This document shows positions 1-8,032 of a stretch of DNA of 64,000 bases, in pieces (the first letter of the stretch is position 1; every line of letters begins with the position of its first letter). This DNA is from Pseudomonadales bacterium (GTDB taxonomy: Bacteria; Pseudomonadota; Gammaproteobacteria; Pseudomonadales; Azotimanducaceae), in contig JANQPF010000010.1 in assembly GCA_028285415.1 (NCBI GenBank), forward strand, positions 186,001-250,000, read 5' to 3'. The notes below the pieces were generated by a model. That model ran no database searches. It worked only from the letters and a program-made list of their open reading frames with translations, and was not told the DNA's origin. The translations under genes and the position numbers were made by a program.

Positions 1-810
1 ATCGGCAGCGCCCTGGGGGTTGTGACAGTGGCCGCAGTTGATGTCGAGGTAGGAACGGGCCCGATGTTCCAGGCTCGCTTCGGCATTTCCCCATAGCGCG
101 TTGGCAGAAATGTCGGCCAGGGCGGGTGCCCCTGTCAGCTGGCCGCGCGCCTCCCACAAAGTGATCTGATTCTCACCCGTTACCGGGTGTGCGCGATGCA
201 GGTGACGGGCTTTGATACCGACCGGTTGAATGGCGCCGCTCGTATGGTTGGTGGCGTGACAGCTTGCGCACTCGTTTTTACTCGGCACCAGATAGTTGAG
301 ATCCCCGGTTGTCGTTGGCAGCGTCATGAGGTCGCCGGTGATGCTCAAATAGGCATCGTCTCCTCTCCAGACGTAAGGCAGCGCGTCCCAGCCCTCCGCC
401 TGGCGTACCAGGAGGCGCGTCTCGATGACTTCCGTTTTCCCGAGCGTGGCCGGATTGCCATCCCAGCTCGCATCCAGCAGGGCACGGCCCTTGTCGTCGA
501 CCGCATACATGAACGTTTTGGAGACGATGCTGCCAACGGGAAACTCGAACGCCTCATAGTCCACGTAGCTCGCCCGGGAATCGGGCGGGATGTAGATGGT
601 GCGCAGCTTCAGCGCATAGTCGGTAAAAAGCGCGGTGTTGAGGTCGTAAACGAAGCTTTGCGGTGCAAGCTCGAGCGCGCCGTCTTCCTTCCAGACGATA
701 CCCCACGCGGACAGCCGTTCGGGATAGGCGTCAGCCGCAAACGTGCCAACCGCTGGCGAGCCGCCGCACCCGGTCAGCAGCAGGAGTGCGGCCAGCGCGA
801 AGCGCCTCAC
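1..810 (-). CDS. Diheme c-type cytochrome lipoprotein (SO2930/TIGR03806-like), C-terminal part outside the window
   Basis: The first 270 codons are present; the 3-prime end lies beyond base 1. The GTG start at 810 overlaps the stop of the upstream gene (GTGA). The protein opens with a lipoprotein signal (MRRFALAALLLLTGC, Cys15), so it is probably membrane-anchored in the periplasm. Two covalent heme motifs are in frame: CASCH at about residues 181-185 (bases 256-270) and CGHCH at about 259-263 (bases 22-36). Coupling to a parallel beta-helix lipoprotein immediately upstream is the hallmark of the TIGR03805/TIGR03806 pair, known only by co-occurrence; its substrate is not established. Electron transfer in the periplasm is inferred. 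The family call is by motif and neighbour. Confidence 0.82.
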   Translation of the reverse strand, partial: MRRFALAALLLLTGCGGSPAVGTFAADAYPERLSAWGIVWKEDGALELAPQSFVYDLNTALFTDYALKLRTIYIPPDSRASYVDYEAFEFPVGSIVSKTFMYAVDDKGRALLDASWDGNPATLGKTEVIETRLLVRQAEGWDALPYVWRGDDAYLSITGDLMTLPTTTGDLNYLVPSKNECASCHATNHTSGAIQPVGIKARHLHRAHPVTGENQITLWEARGQLTGAPALADISANALWGNAEASLEHRARSYLDINCGHCHNPQGAAD

Positions 811-2036
811 TCGGCGCCGGCGGCCTCGAGCTCAATCGCCGCGAGCTTGGGAACGTCACAGTCGTGGGTGGCCATGTCGACGCTGGGGTTGGCAAATCCG
901 TTGCCGGTGTTGAGAAGCTCCGCTTCGCCATTCTGAACGCAGATGACGTTCAGCTCCACCGGCTTCTCCGGGCTGACAATGCCGTCCCAGATGATGTCGG
1001 GGAAGGCGCCTTCGGGGCCGTACACGGCGTCGCGTACCTGTACCAGATAGTCTGAGCCGGGCGCGTTACCGCCGCCGCTGAAGGTGTTGTCGTAGATGTA
1101 AATCTCTTCGGGGTAAGGGTCGAAGCTTTCCGCAAGTTCCCGCTGCCCGGCGTAGTTGGCGCTGAAGTAGCTCGAGATCAATACGTTTGCCGTCTCGTTA
1201 TCGGAAACTTCGTTCGCGAAGATCTCTACGCGATCGTTGGAATTGATGATGATGCCGGATCCTTTCGGCACCCCCGAGACGGCGGTACCCGGGGCGGCGA
1301 AGTTTTCGGTGTTATTGGCGATGACCTTGTTGTTGTAGACCCGCGTGCTGTGTCCGCGCTGCGGAATCTGCGGCATGTTGAAAACCAGAATGCCGCCGGT
1401 GTTGTTTTCGGCGAGGTTCTCGTAGACGTCGGCACCGATGGTGTTTTCGATTTCGATGCCGGCAACGTTGTCCCGTGCTTCGTTGTTGCGAACGATCACG
1501 TCCCTGGACTGCCCCACATAGATGCCGGCATCGGATGCGGCAATGGCGATGGAGCCTTCTACCAGCACGTTGGTGGTCTGTACAGGGTAAATACCGTACG
1601 CGCCGTTGTTGACGTCGGGGCCGTTGGTCCATTCGGTGCGCACTCGGCGGATGACGATGTTGTTGCCTTCGTTGACCTTGAGGGCATCGCCGACGGTATC
1701 TTCGATGGCGAGGTCTTCAATGAGAAAGTCGGAGCCGGAGACGCTCAAACCTTCCGCGCCGGCAATCTGACCGGCAAAGCTCAGGACCGACTTGTCCATA
1801 CCCTGGCCGCGGATGGTCACACCGTCGGACTTCAGCACCAGGCTGCGTTTGAATTCGTAGCGCCCTTCGGGGATATCGATGACGTCGCCCGGCTTGGCCG
1901 TCTCGAGCGCGGTTCTGAGCGTGGTGGTGAAGTCTTCTGCCGGTGCTGATTCGCTCGATGCTGCGGGCGGTGTCTGCTCGGAACAGCCTGCGACGGCGAG
2001 CAGCGCAATACAGATGGCGTATGGGCGAATGGTCAT
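807..2036 (-). CDS. Parallel beta-helix repeat lipoprotein (TIGR03805-like)
   Basis: A 409-residue protein with a lipoprotein signal ending at Cys18 (LLAVAGCSEQ), then a low-complexity linker and a right-handed beta-helix. The helix shows as repeated short strands with N, V, I and G at turn positions (NNIVIRRVRTEW, NVLVEGSIAIAASDAGIYVG, DVIVRNNEARDNVAGIEIEN, DVYENLAENNTGGILVFN). Such folds usually bind or cleave polysaccharides, but no catalytic set is visible. It lies directly upstream of, and overlaps by 4 nt, the diheme cytochrome, so the two are almost certainly co-translated and may work as one periplasmic unit. The biochemical role is unknown. Confidence 0.85.
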   Translation of the reverse strand: MTIRPYAICIALLAVAGCSEQTPPAASSESAPAEDFTTTLRTALETAKPGDVIDIPEGRYEFKRSLVLKSDGVTIRGQGMDKSVLSFAGQIAGAEGLSVSGSDFLIEDLAIEDTVGDALKVNEGNNIVIRRVRTEWTNGPDVNNGAYGIYPVQTTNVLVEGSIAIAASDAGIYVGQSRDVIVRNNEARDNVAGIEIENTIGADVYENLAENNTGGILVFNMPQIPQRGHSTRVYNNKVIANNTENFAAPGTAVSGVPKGSGIIINSNDRVEIFANEVSDNETANVLISSYFSANYAGQRELAESFDPYPEEIYIYDNTFSGGGNAPGSDYLVQVRDAVYGPEGAFPDIIWDGIVSPEKPVELNVICVQNGEAELLNTGNGFANPSVDMATHDCDVPKLAAIELEAAGAE

Positions 2037-2073
2037 GAAGTCTCCTGACGTTCGAGGGGCTGAGGCAGCAAAG

Positions 2074-3054
2074 TTACAGCAGCAAAAGCGTACGGTCTAT
2101 GGTCCAGAAGGCGGCCATGGCGCCCATGGCGTAGGCGCCGATCCGCGCCGTCTGAGTGAGGGTCGTGAACTTTGCTCCCAGCCGCAGGAGCACGAGCACC
2201 ACGGCAATGATCGCAATCTGGCCGAGCTCAATCCCCACGTTGAAGAGCAGCAGAGACAGCCAGAGGGAGTCTTCCGGCAGTCCAATGTCGCTGAGCGCGC
2301 CGGCAAACCCGAGGCCGTGCAGGAGGCCAAACACAAACGCCATGATCCACGGCGAGCCGAGCGTGAGCCGGGACCGCTTCTCTTCGCCCTGGGCAAGCTC
2401 CCGGGCCAGGAAGAGTATCGATAGCGCGATGACGGCTTCCACCGGTCCCTGCTCGAGCTGCACGAGCTGCAGCACGGACAGCGCCAGAGTGATGCTGTGC
2501 GCCACCGTAAACGCGGTGATGGTTTTCAGGAGCATCCATGGGTCGCGGATGAAGAGCACAAGGCCAATGACAAAAAGGACGTGATCGATGCCGAACACGA
2601 GGTGCTCTATGCCGATGATCAGGTAGCTGAGCGCCGGCGCCGTATCGGACGAGAGATCGAGGGTCGGGTCTTCCGGACGCAGGAGGTAGTTGCGACTCGC
2701 CCCGTCCGCATCGTCGACTTGCACCAGCACGTCGGTCAGGGTCAGGGATAGACCGCTGATGTGTATCGTTGCCTGACTGAGGTCACAGTCGGTCAGCCAC
2801 CGGTGCAGAAGGGCGCTTGCGGTAACCTCAGGCGGCGCTGCGTCCTGGAGCTCACAGCCTTTGGGGAATACGGGATCAATCGGCAGGCGTCCGTTCTGCA
2901 CGATGGGCTGTTTCCACAGCACTTCAAACAGGGTGTCGCCATCGATCTGGTGTTCGATGATGTGCAGGAAAGCGGGGCGCACCTCGTGTCCCCAGGCCGT
3001 GGCGCCGGACATCAAGAAGAGCGCCAGTACAATCCGCAGCAGGTGCGTTCTCAT
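2074..3054 (-). CDS. HupE/UreJ-like membrane protein
   Basis: This 326-residue protein has a cleavable signal peptide (MRTHLLRIVLALFLMSGATAWG) followed by a periplasmic domain of about 140 residues. The C-terminal half holds about six membrane helices, with HupE/UreJ_2-type histidine motifs: GIEHLVFGIDHVLFVIG, FTVAHSITL and FGLLHGLGFAG. Relatives are proposed metal (nickel/cobalt) permeases, but many members of this two-domain branch have no tested substrate. The ATG overlaps the stop of the upstream isomerase by 4 nt (ATGA), so the two are translationally coupled. A 37-nt gap separates it from the beta-helix gene downstream. Transport is inferred from the family. Confidence 0.85.
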   Translation of the reverse strand: MRTHLLRIVLALFLMSGATAWGHEVRPAFLHIIEHQIDGDTLFEVLWKQPIVQNGRLPIDPVFPKGCELQDAAPPEVTASALLHRWLTDCDLSQATIHISGLSLTLTDVLVQVDDADGASRNYLLRPEDPTLDLSSDTAPALSYLIIGIEHLVFGIDHVLFVIGLVLFIRDPWMLLKTITAFTVAHSITLALSVLQLVQLEQGPVEAVIALSILFLARELAQGEEKRSRLTLGSPWIMAFVFGLLHGLGFAGALSDIGLPEDSLWLSLLLFNVGIELGQIAIIAVVLVLLRLGAKFTTLTQTARIGAYAMGAMAAFWTIDRTLLLL

Positions 3055-3851
3055 GAAGGACTGGGATAGCGGATGTCGTAGCGTGCCCTCAGGTCCGCGT
3101 AGTAGCGTTCGTTCGCCGCTCTACGGGCAGCCTGCTGCGCATCTACCCGCACCCGCTCGCGCACGGTTTCGAACGGCTCGGTGGTCGCTGCTGTCACCTG
3201 GCTCAGGCGCACCGTGTGCCAGCCGTATGCCGATCGCAGCGGTCCCTGCCATGTATCAGCGGCTTCGAGTTGTGTCAGCGCTGCCGCGAAATCGCGACCG
3301 AAGAGATCACCAATCTCCCGTTCGGAGCGCAGCGCATAGTCGCGCTGCAGCATGAAGGGATCACCCTCGATGCTCGCATCGGTCAGCGCAGCGGTTGCGT
3401 CCTCCATGGCCGTTGCCCTGCGGTCTACGGAAAAATAGCGATGGGTGAAGCTGAAGCGCTGCGGCAGGCGATATGTGTCAATGTGCTCGTCATAGAAGGC
3501 GCGCAGGGCTGCATCGTCCTGCGGGACCACAGTGGCGATGTCTTCCGTCAAAAAAGTCAGCTTCTGCACCATCCGGCGTCGGACAATGGTGTCGTTGGCG
3601 TCCAGGCCCAGGCGCTGTGCTTCGCGATAGTAAATCTCTTCCTTGATGAACTGTTCCATGAGCCCCGCGAGCTCCTGCTCGTTGGGTGGCCGGCGCATCT
3701 GCATGCTCCACTGATCGTTCAGCCGCTGGATGTCCTGCTCGCGGACGTCGATGGTATAGGGGATGTCCTCTTCCCCGAACCACTCGGCCACGCCGAAGAT
3801 GGCGATGCCGGCAATGAGAAAAACGACGAGCGGGTCGCGTAGCCAACTCAT
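3051..3851 (-). CDS. Membrane-anchored parvulin-type peptidyl-prolyl isomerase
   Basis: A 266-residue protein. The start at 3851 (MSWLRDPLVVFLIAGIAIFG) is chosen because it places a membrane anchor at residues 7-21 and overlaps the upstream SDR stop by one base (TGATG). The middle is SurA/PpiC-like helical chaperone sequence (NEQELAGLMEQFIKEEIYYR). A degenerate parvulin domain follows, ending in GPLRSAYGWHTVRL, the conserved last strand of PpiC domains. It would fold or escort envelope proteins in the periplasm. It is coupled to the HupE/UreJ-like gene, an arrangement seen in other genomes, so that membrane protein may be its client. Confidence 0.82.
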   Translation of the reverse strand: MSWLRDPLVVFLIAGIAIFGVAEWFGEEDIPYTIDVREQDIQRLNDQWSMQMRRPPNEQELAGLMEQFIKEEIYYREAQRLGLDANDTIVRRRMVQKLTFLTEDIATVVPQDDAALRAFYDEHIDTYRLPQRFSFTHRYFSVDRRATAMEDATAALTDASIEGDPFMLQRDYALRSEREIGDLFGRDFAAALTQLEAADTWQGPLRSAYGWHTVRLSQVTAATTEPFETVRERVRVDAQQAARRAANERYYADLRARYDIRYPSPS

Positions 3852-4663
3852 CAGTTCATCTCGAAGCCGCCGGCCACGGCAAGCGATACGCCGCTGACGT
3901 TTGGCGCGCTGACAAGATAAAGAACGGCGTCTCCCATGTCCTCGGCCGTCTGCGGACGGCCGAGTGGGATGGTGGTCTGCATGGCCGCGGTGAATTCTTC
4001 TTCGCGCTGCTCGGTAGAGGTGGCGTTCGAGGGCAGCAGGTGGTCGAGCCACATGGCCGTGCCCACCATGCCGGGGCAGATAGCGTTGACGCGGATGTTT
4101 TCAGGAGCAAGCTCCGCAGCCAGCGACTGGGTGATGCCAATGGCGGCAAACTTGGAGCCGCAGTACGCGGACATATTGGGGTAACCCTTTTTACCTGCAA
4201 TCGATGCCGTGTTGACGATGCAGGGGTTCGTCCCCTCACGCAGTGCCGGAAGCGCGGCACGGGTCATGAGAAAGAGGCCTTTGCTGTTGACGGCGAATAT
4301 TCTGTCCCAGGCGTCTTCGTCGAAATGCTCGACGGGACCGCTGTCCACGACGCCCGCGTTATTGATGAGAATGTCGAGGCTGCCGAACGCGTCCAGCGTT
4401 TCCCGCACGGCCGCCGCGCAGGCGTCCGCGTTGGTCACGTCGAGCGCGGTTGCCCGGATGTTGTCACCCTGGGCGAGCGTGCGTTCGAGATCTGCGGCAT
4501 CTGCCAGTTGATAACGCCAGGATTCATCGCCGTCGTTGCCGACGCCAATGTCACCAATCATCACGCTGGCACCGGCTTTGGCGAGCGTGCCCGCAATGCC
4601 CGCACCGATGCCCCGCGCGCCGCCGGTGACGAGCGCGGTTTTGCCTGCTATGGACAGTGTCAT
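3851..4663 (-). CDS. SDR family NAD(P)-dependent oxidoreductase
   Basis: A 270-residue classical short-chain dehydrogenase. It has the Rossmann motif TGGARGIGAGIA near residue 14, NNAGVV in the middle, the catalytic Ser in VNTASIAGKKG and the YCGSK active-site Tyr/Lys. A strong ribosome site (agaggggg) precedes the ATG at 4663. It oxidises or reduces a hydroxyl/keto group; the substrate cannot be read. It heads the run into the isomerase/HupE genes but may belong functionally with the acyl-CoA dehydrogenases that lie 83 nt upstream on the same strand. Confidence 0.9.
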   Translation of the reverse strand: MTLSIAGKTALVTGGARGIGAGIAGTLAKAGASVMIGDIGVGNDGDESWRYQLADAADLERTLAQGDNIRATALDVTNADACAAAVRETLDAFGSLDILINNAGVVDSGPVEHFDEDAWDRIFAVNSKGLFLMTRAALPALREGTNPCIVNTASIAGKKGYPNMSAYCGSKFAAIGITQSLAAELAPENIRVNAICPGMVGTAMWLDHLLPSNATSTEQREEEFTAAMQTTIPLGRPQTAEDMGDAVLYLVSAPNVSGVSLAVAGGFEMN

Positions 4664-4746
4664 ATTCCCCCTCTCCCGCTGCTCGATTGCAGCGAGCCCC
4701 TCTACTTGTGTGGCAGCTATGCGCCCTTTGTGTGTATCCGCCGTAG

Positions 4747-5871
4747 TCAGGCGGCAAACTTCTCCAGATGGTAATCAGAATTACCAAATTGCGCATCTAT
4801 GACCAGGAGGCGTTTGAAAAAGTGTCCAATCCTGAGCTCTTCGGTCACACCCATGCCGCCGTGTGACTGCACAGCATTCTCGCCGATCATGACGCCTGCT
4901 TTGCCGACGTAGTGTTTGAGGGCGTGCACCGTACGCATGGCCTCGGTGCCGCCCTGCACGGCCTCCAGCGTCGCACGATAGAGCAGAGACTTGCACTGTT
5001 CGTACTCCATGAACATGTCCACCATGCGGTGCTGCAACACTTGAAAGTCGGACAGCGGGTGGTCGAACTGCTCGCGCTCCGAGATGTACTCGACGGTATC
5101 TTTGTAGAGCATTTCCATCGCGCCGACCGCTTCCGCGCTGACGGCCAGAATGCCGTCCATGGCAACGGCTTCGAGGATGGCGTAACCCTGGTCGAGCTCG
5201 CCAATCAGACGATCCGCAGGCACGGCAACGTCGGTCAGCTTCACCTCAGCCGACTGCAGTCCGTCGACCGTGGGGAAGCCTGTCACTTGGACACCGTCCG
5301 CGCTAGCGTCGACGACAAAAAGACTGATACCGCCGCGGTCGGTTTGACCACCGCTCGTGCGCGCGCTGACGATGATCTGATCGGCGGTTGCGGCGCTCTG
5401 CACCATGCACTTGGTCCCGTTGATGACAAAATCGCTGCCGTCGACTTTCGCGTGGGTGACAACGTCGTCGAGGTCGAACCGTGACTGCTCTTCCGCGTAA
5501 GCCAGCGCCAGCTGCCGGCTGCCGTCGATGATGCCGGGCATGAGCTCCGCGCGCAGCGCCTCGCTGCCGCCGAGGCCAAGCGCTCGTGCACCCAGCACAA
5601 TGCTGGCGAAAAAGGGTTCCAGCACCAGGCCTTTGCCGAACTGCTCCATCACGAGCATGGTGTCGATCTGATTGCCGCCGAAACCGCCGTCCGCCTCATT
5701 GACGGTAAGACCAAGCCAGCCGAGCTCAGCCATGGTCGACCAGTGCTCGGCACTGAAACCGGTTTTACCGGCAACGAGTTTCTGCCGCTCTTCCAGGGCG
5801 TAGTTGTCCTGCACGAACTTGGCGACGCTGTCCTGGATGAGCTGCTGTTCTTCACTGAGTTCAAAATTCAT
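4747..5871 (-). CDS. Acyl-CoA dehydrogenase, subunit of a tandem pair
   Basis: 374 residues from the ATG at 5871 (MNFELSEEQQLIQDSVAKFV), the typical opening of acyl-CoA dehydrogenases; a longer upstream reading has no family support. The order is alpha-helical N-domain, beta-domain and C-terminal FAD domain with QSHGGMGVTEELRIGHFFKRL. It starts one base after the stop of the neighbouring acyl-CoA dehydrogenase. Such side-by-side, unequal ACADs often form alpha2beta2 heterotetramers in which only one subunit carries the catalytic Glu, as in steroid side-chain degradation. It would introduce a double bond into an acyl-CoA using FAD. Heteromer formation is inferred. Confidence 0.9.
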   Translation of the reverse strand: MNFELSEEQQLIQDSVAKFVQDNYALEERQKLVAGKTGFSAEHWSTMAELGWLGLTVNEADGGFGGNQIDTMLVMEQFGKGLVLEPFFASIVLGARALGLGGSEALRAELMPGIIDGSRQLALAYAEEQSRFDLDDVVTHAKVDGSDFVINGTKCMVQSAATADQIIVSARTSGGQTDRGGISLFVVDASADGVQVTGFPTVDGLQSAEVKLTDVAVPADRLIGELDQGYAILEAVAMDGILAVSAEAVGAMEMLYKDTVEYISEREQFDHPLSDFQVLQHRMVDMFMEYEQCKSLLYRATLEAVQGGTEAMRTVHALKHYVGKAGVMIGENAVQSHGGMGVTEELRIGHFFKRLLVIDAQFGNSDYHLEKFAA

Positions 5872-5872
5872 A

Positions 5873-7054
5873 TCAACTTCCCGACTTTTTGATGCCCAGC
5901 ACGTTCTTGGCAATGACGTCTTTCTGTACTTCGCTGGCGCCGCCGTAGATGGTGTACGCGCGGCTGGCGAGGTACCCCGACATGCCGGCGCGGGCAAACC
6001 CCGGTCCCACCGGCAGCGCGCCCCAGGCGGAGGAGAAAAGGCCGCCGGCTTCAACGGTCAGCTTCTGGATACGCTGCTGAATCTCGGTGCCTTTGAGCTT
6101 CAGGATCGAAGACTCGGGGCCTGGATCGGAACCCGCCGCGGCGCTCGCGAGCGACCGGAGCTCGGTGAACTCGGAGGCAAGCAGGTCCACTTCGAGCTCG
6201 GCAACTTTGGTGCGGAAGCTCGGCTCGTCGAGGAGCGTGCCGTTGCCGCGTTTGACGCTGCGAGCCTGCTCCTTGAGCTTTTCCAACGCCACCAGCGACT
6301 TGGAAATACCGGCAAGACCGGTGCGCTCGTGCTGCAGCAGGCCCTTGGCGTAGGTCCAGCCTTTGTTTTCTTCGCCAACCCGGTTTTCCACCGGTACTTT
6401 GACGTCGGTGAAATGCACCATGTTGACGCTGTGCGAGCCGCCGAGCGTGATGATGGGTTTCACCTCCACACCTTCCTGCTTCATCGGGAAGAGCAGAAAC
6501 GTGATGCCTTCCTGCTTGATGCCGCTGTCGTCGGTCCGGGTGAGACAGAAAATCCAGTCGGCGATGTGCGCGAGCGTCGTCCAGATTTTGGTGCCGTTGA
6601 CCGTGTAATGGGTGCCATCGTCCGCGAGGACTGCCTTGGTTTTGAGGTTGGCAAGATCGGAGCCCGCGCCCGGCTCGGAGTATCCCTGACACCAGTTCAC
6701 TTTGCGGTCGCGGATGTCGGGCAGAAAGCGGTCCTGCTGTTCTTTGTTGCCATAGTTCATGAGTACCGGCGCCAGCATGGAAAGGCCAAAGGGCAGGTCC
6801 CACGGTATATTGGCGGCAGCGGTCTCTTTCTCCCAGATGTAGTGCTGGGTCGGGGTCCAGCCCGGCCCGCCAAACTCGACAGGCCACTTGGGGATGTCCC
6901 AGCCGCCTTTCTCGCGCGCGAGCTTGAACCATTTCATGCGCCACGCGTTGTAGTCCTCTCCATGCGCGTAGGCGTTGTCGGTCAGAAACGCCTGCACTTC
7001 TTCCTGAAACTGCAGATCTTCAGGACTCAGATCGATATCCACGATATGTCTCAT
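5873..7054 (-). CDS. Acyl-CoA dehydrogenase, partner subunit
   Basis: A 393-residue flavoprotein with an acyl-CoA dehydrogenase N-domain (LQFEEEVQAFLTDNAYAHG-like helices) and the CoA/flavin-binding loop GYSEPGAGSDLANLKTKA. The C-terminal motif is IYGGASEVQ at residues 369-377. It is the first gene of the minus-strand ACAD operon, with the second ACAD one base downstream. It faces a divergent enoyl-CoA hydratase/dehalogenase operon across a 188-nt gap that contains a REP-like inverted repeat. It would catalyse the first oxidation of a beta-oxidation cycle; the acyl substrate is unknown. Confidence 0.92.
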   Translation of the reverse strand: MRHIVDIDLSPEDLQFQEEVQAFLTDNAYAHGEDYNAWRMKWFKLAREKGGWDIPKWPVEFGGPGWTPTQHYIWEKETAAANIPWDLPFGLSMLAPVLMNYGNKEQQDRFLPDIRDRKVNWCQGYSEPGAGSDLANLKTKAVLADDGTHYTVNGTKIWTTLAHIADWIFCLTRTDDSGIKQEGITFLLFPMKQEGVEVKPIITLGGSHSVNMVHFTDVKVPVENRVGEENKGWTYAKGLLQHERTGLAGISKSLVALEKLKEQARSVKRGNGTLLDEPSFRTKVAELEVDLLASEFTELRSLASAAAGSDPGPESSILKLKGTEIQQRIQKLTVEAGGLFSSAWGALPVGPGFARAGMSGYLASRAYTIYGGASEVQKDVIAKNVLGIKKSGS

Positions 7055-7139
7055 CTCATCGTTTTGACGGCGCGGGAGCTTAAAGCTTTCCTGCGGTGAA
7101 GTTAAGGCGCTGAATCACATCAGATGTAAGACAAATAGC

Positions 7140-7190
7140 GGGGTCAGAGCAAAGTGCCAGAGCACTGCGCTGGCACTTTACTCTGACCCC
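7140..7190. repeat. REP-like imperfect inverted repeat
   Basis: Two 20-nt arms (7140-7159 and 7171-7190) are reverse complements with one mismatch, around an 11-nt loop that can pair further. The arm starts GGGGTCAGAG and ends AAGTGCCA. GGGGTCAGAGTAAA-type sequence is a recurrent terminus of gammaproteobacterial REP/BIME elements mobilised by REP-associated tyrosine transposases (from memory of the family). It sits between the divergent ACAD and enoyl-CoA hydratase operons. No transposase is in the window and I noticed no second copy. Confidence 0.7.
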
Positions 7191-7242
7191 GTGGCTTTCT
7201 ACTCTGTCGGACGATTTTCAGGGGGATATTGGAGACCCGTTC

Positions 7243-8031
7243 ATGAGCTACGAAACACTGCTTTACGACGTCGCCGACGGCGTTGCCACCATTACCTTCA
7301 ACCGGCCGGATGCGGCCAATGCCATGTCGCCGCTGTGCGCGCGGGAAATCAATCTGGTGTCCCTGGAAGTTGAGGCTGATCCGGACGTCCGCGCCGTGGT
7401 GATCACCGGCAACGGTAAGATGTTCTGCGCCGGTGGGGACCTGGGTGCATTTCATGCGGCCGGCGCAAACGCCCGCACGCTGATGCTGGAGATGACAGGC
7501 GACCTGCACGTTGGCATCTCACGCCTGACGCGCAACGACGCGCCGGTTATCGGGGCGATCAACGGCACCGCCGCCGGCGCCGGTTTTTCAATGGTCATGC
7601 TCTGCGACCTGGCAATCTCCGCCGCGAGCGCGGTCTATACCATGGCATATACCAACGCCGGTCTGTCACCGGATGGCAGCTCCACGTACTTCATGCCGCG
7701 CAAGATCGGCGATCGACGCGCTCGTGAGCTGATGTTGACCAACCGTGTGCTGCAAGCTGAGGAAGCCCTCGACTGGGGTATTGTCAATCAGGTGGTACCG
7801 GATGATCAGCTCATGGATGAAACCATGAAGCTCGCCCGCAAGATTGCGAACGGTCCGACGCTGGCGTTCGGCCAGGTCAAGGCACTCCTCAACTCGAGCT
7901 TCGACCAGAGCCTCGAGACCCAGATGGAGCTCGAAGCGCGCGCCATATCCGGCCTGGTCGGCTCGGCGGACGGTCAGGAAGGCCTGGAGGCGTTCCTCAA
8001 CAAACGCAAGCCTGAATTCAAAGGGGTATGA
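7243..8031 (+). CDS. Enoyl-CoA hydratase/isomerase family protein
   Basis: A 262-residue crotonase. The oxyanion-hole loops are visible: [13 protein letters not shown] near residues 64-76 and [20 protein letters not shown] near 105-124. [11 protein letters not shown] occupies the region that often carries the second acid. The C-terminal helix region reads [20 protein letters not shown]. It hydrates or isomerises enoyl-CoA thioesters. The stop at 8031 is one base before the dehalogenase start, so the two form an operon, divergent from the acyl-CoA dehydrogenases; together they suggest one degradation route. Confidence 0.92.
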   Translation: MSYETLLYDVADGVATITFNRPDAANAMSPLCAREINLVSLEVEADPDVRAVVITGNGKMFCAGGDLGAFHAAGANARTLMLEMTGDLHVGISRLTRNDAPVIGAINGTAAGAGFSMVMLCDLAISAASAVYTMAYTNAGLSPDGSSTYFMPRKIGDRRARELMLTNRVLQAEEALDWGIVNQVVPDDQLMDETMKLARKIANGPTLAFGQVKALLNSSFDQSLETQMELEARAISGLVGSADGQEGLEAFLNKRKPEFKGV

Positions 8032-8032
8032 C

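Noticed and set aside
187-936. 249-codon plus-strand reading opposite the diheme cytochrome
   Set aside because: It lies antisense to in-frame heme motifs and a lipoprotein signal, has low-complexity R/A-rich sequence and no family features.
4747-6054. Upstream extension of the first acyl-CoA dehydrogenase to 6054
   Set aside because: The added 61 residues are Pro/Arg/Ala-rich and overlap the neighbouring ACAD; the family-typical MNFELSEEQQ start at 5871 is better.
5804-7099. 431-codon plus-strand reading opposite the acyl-CoA dehydrogenases
   Set aside because: The minus strand encodes a clear ACAD with family motifs; the plus reading is a codon-bias shadow without domain features.
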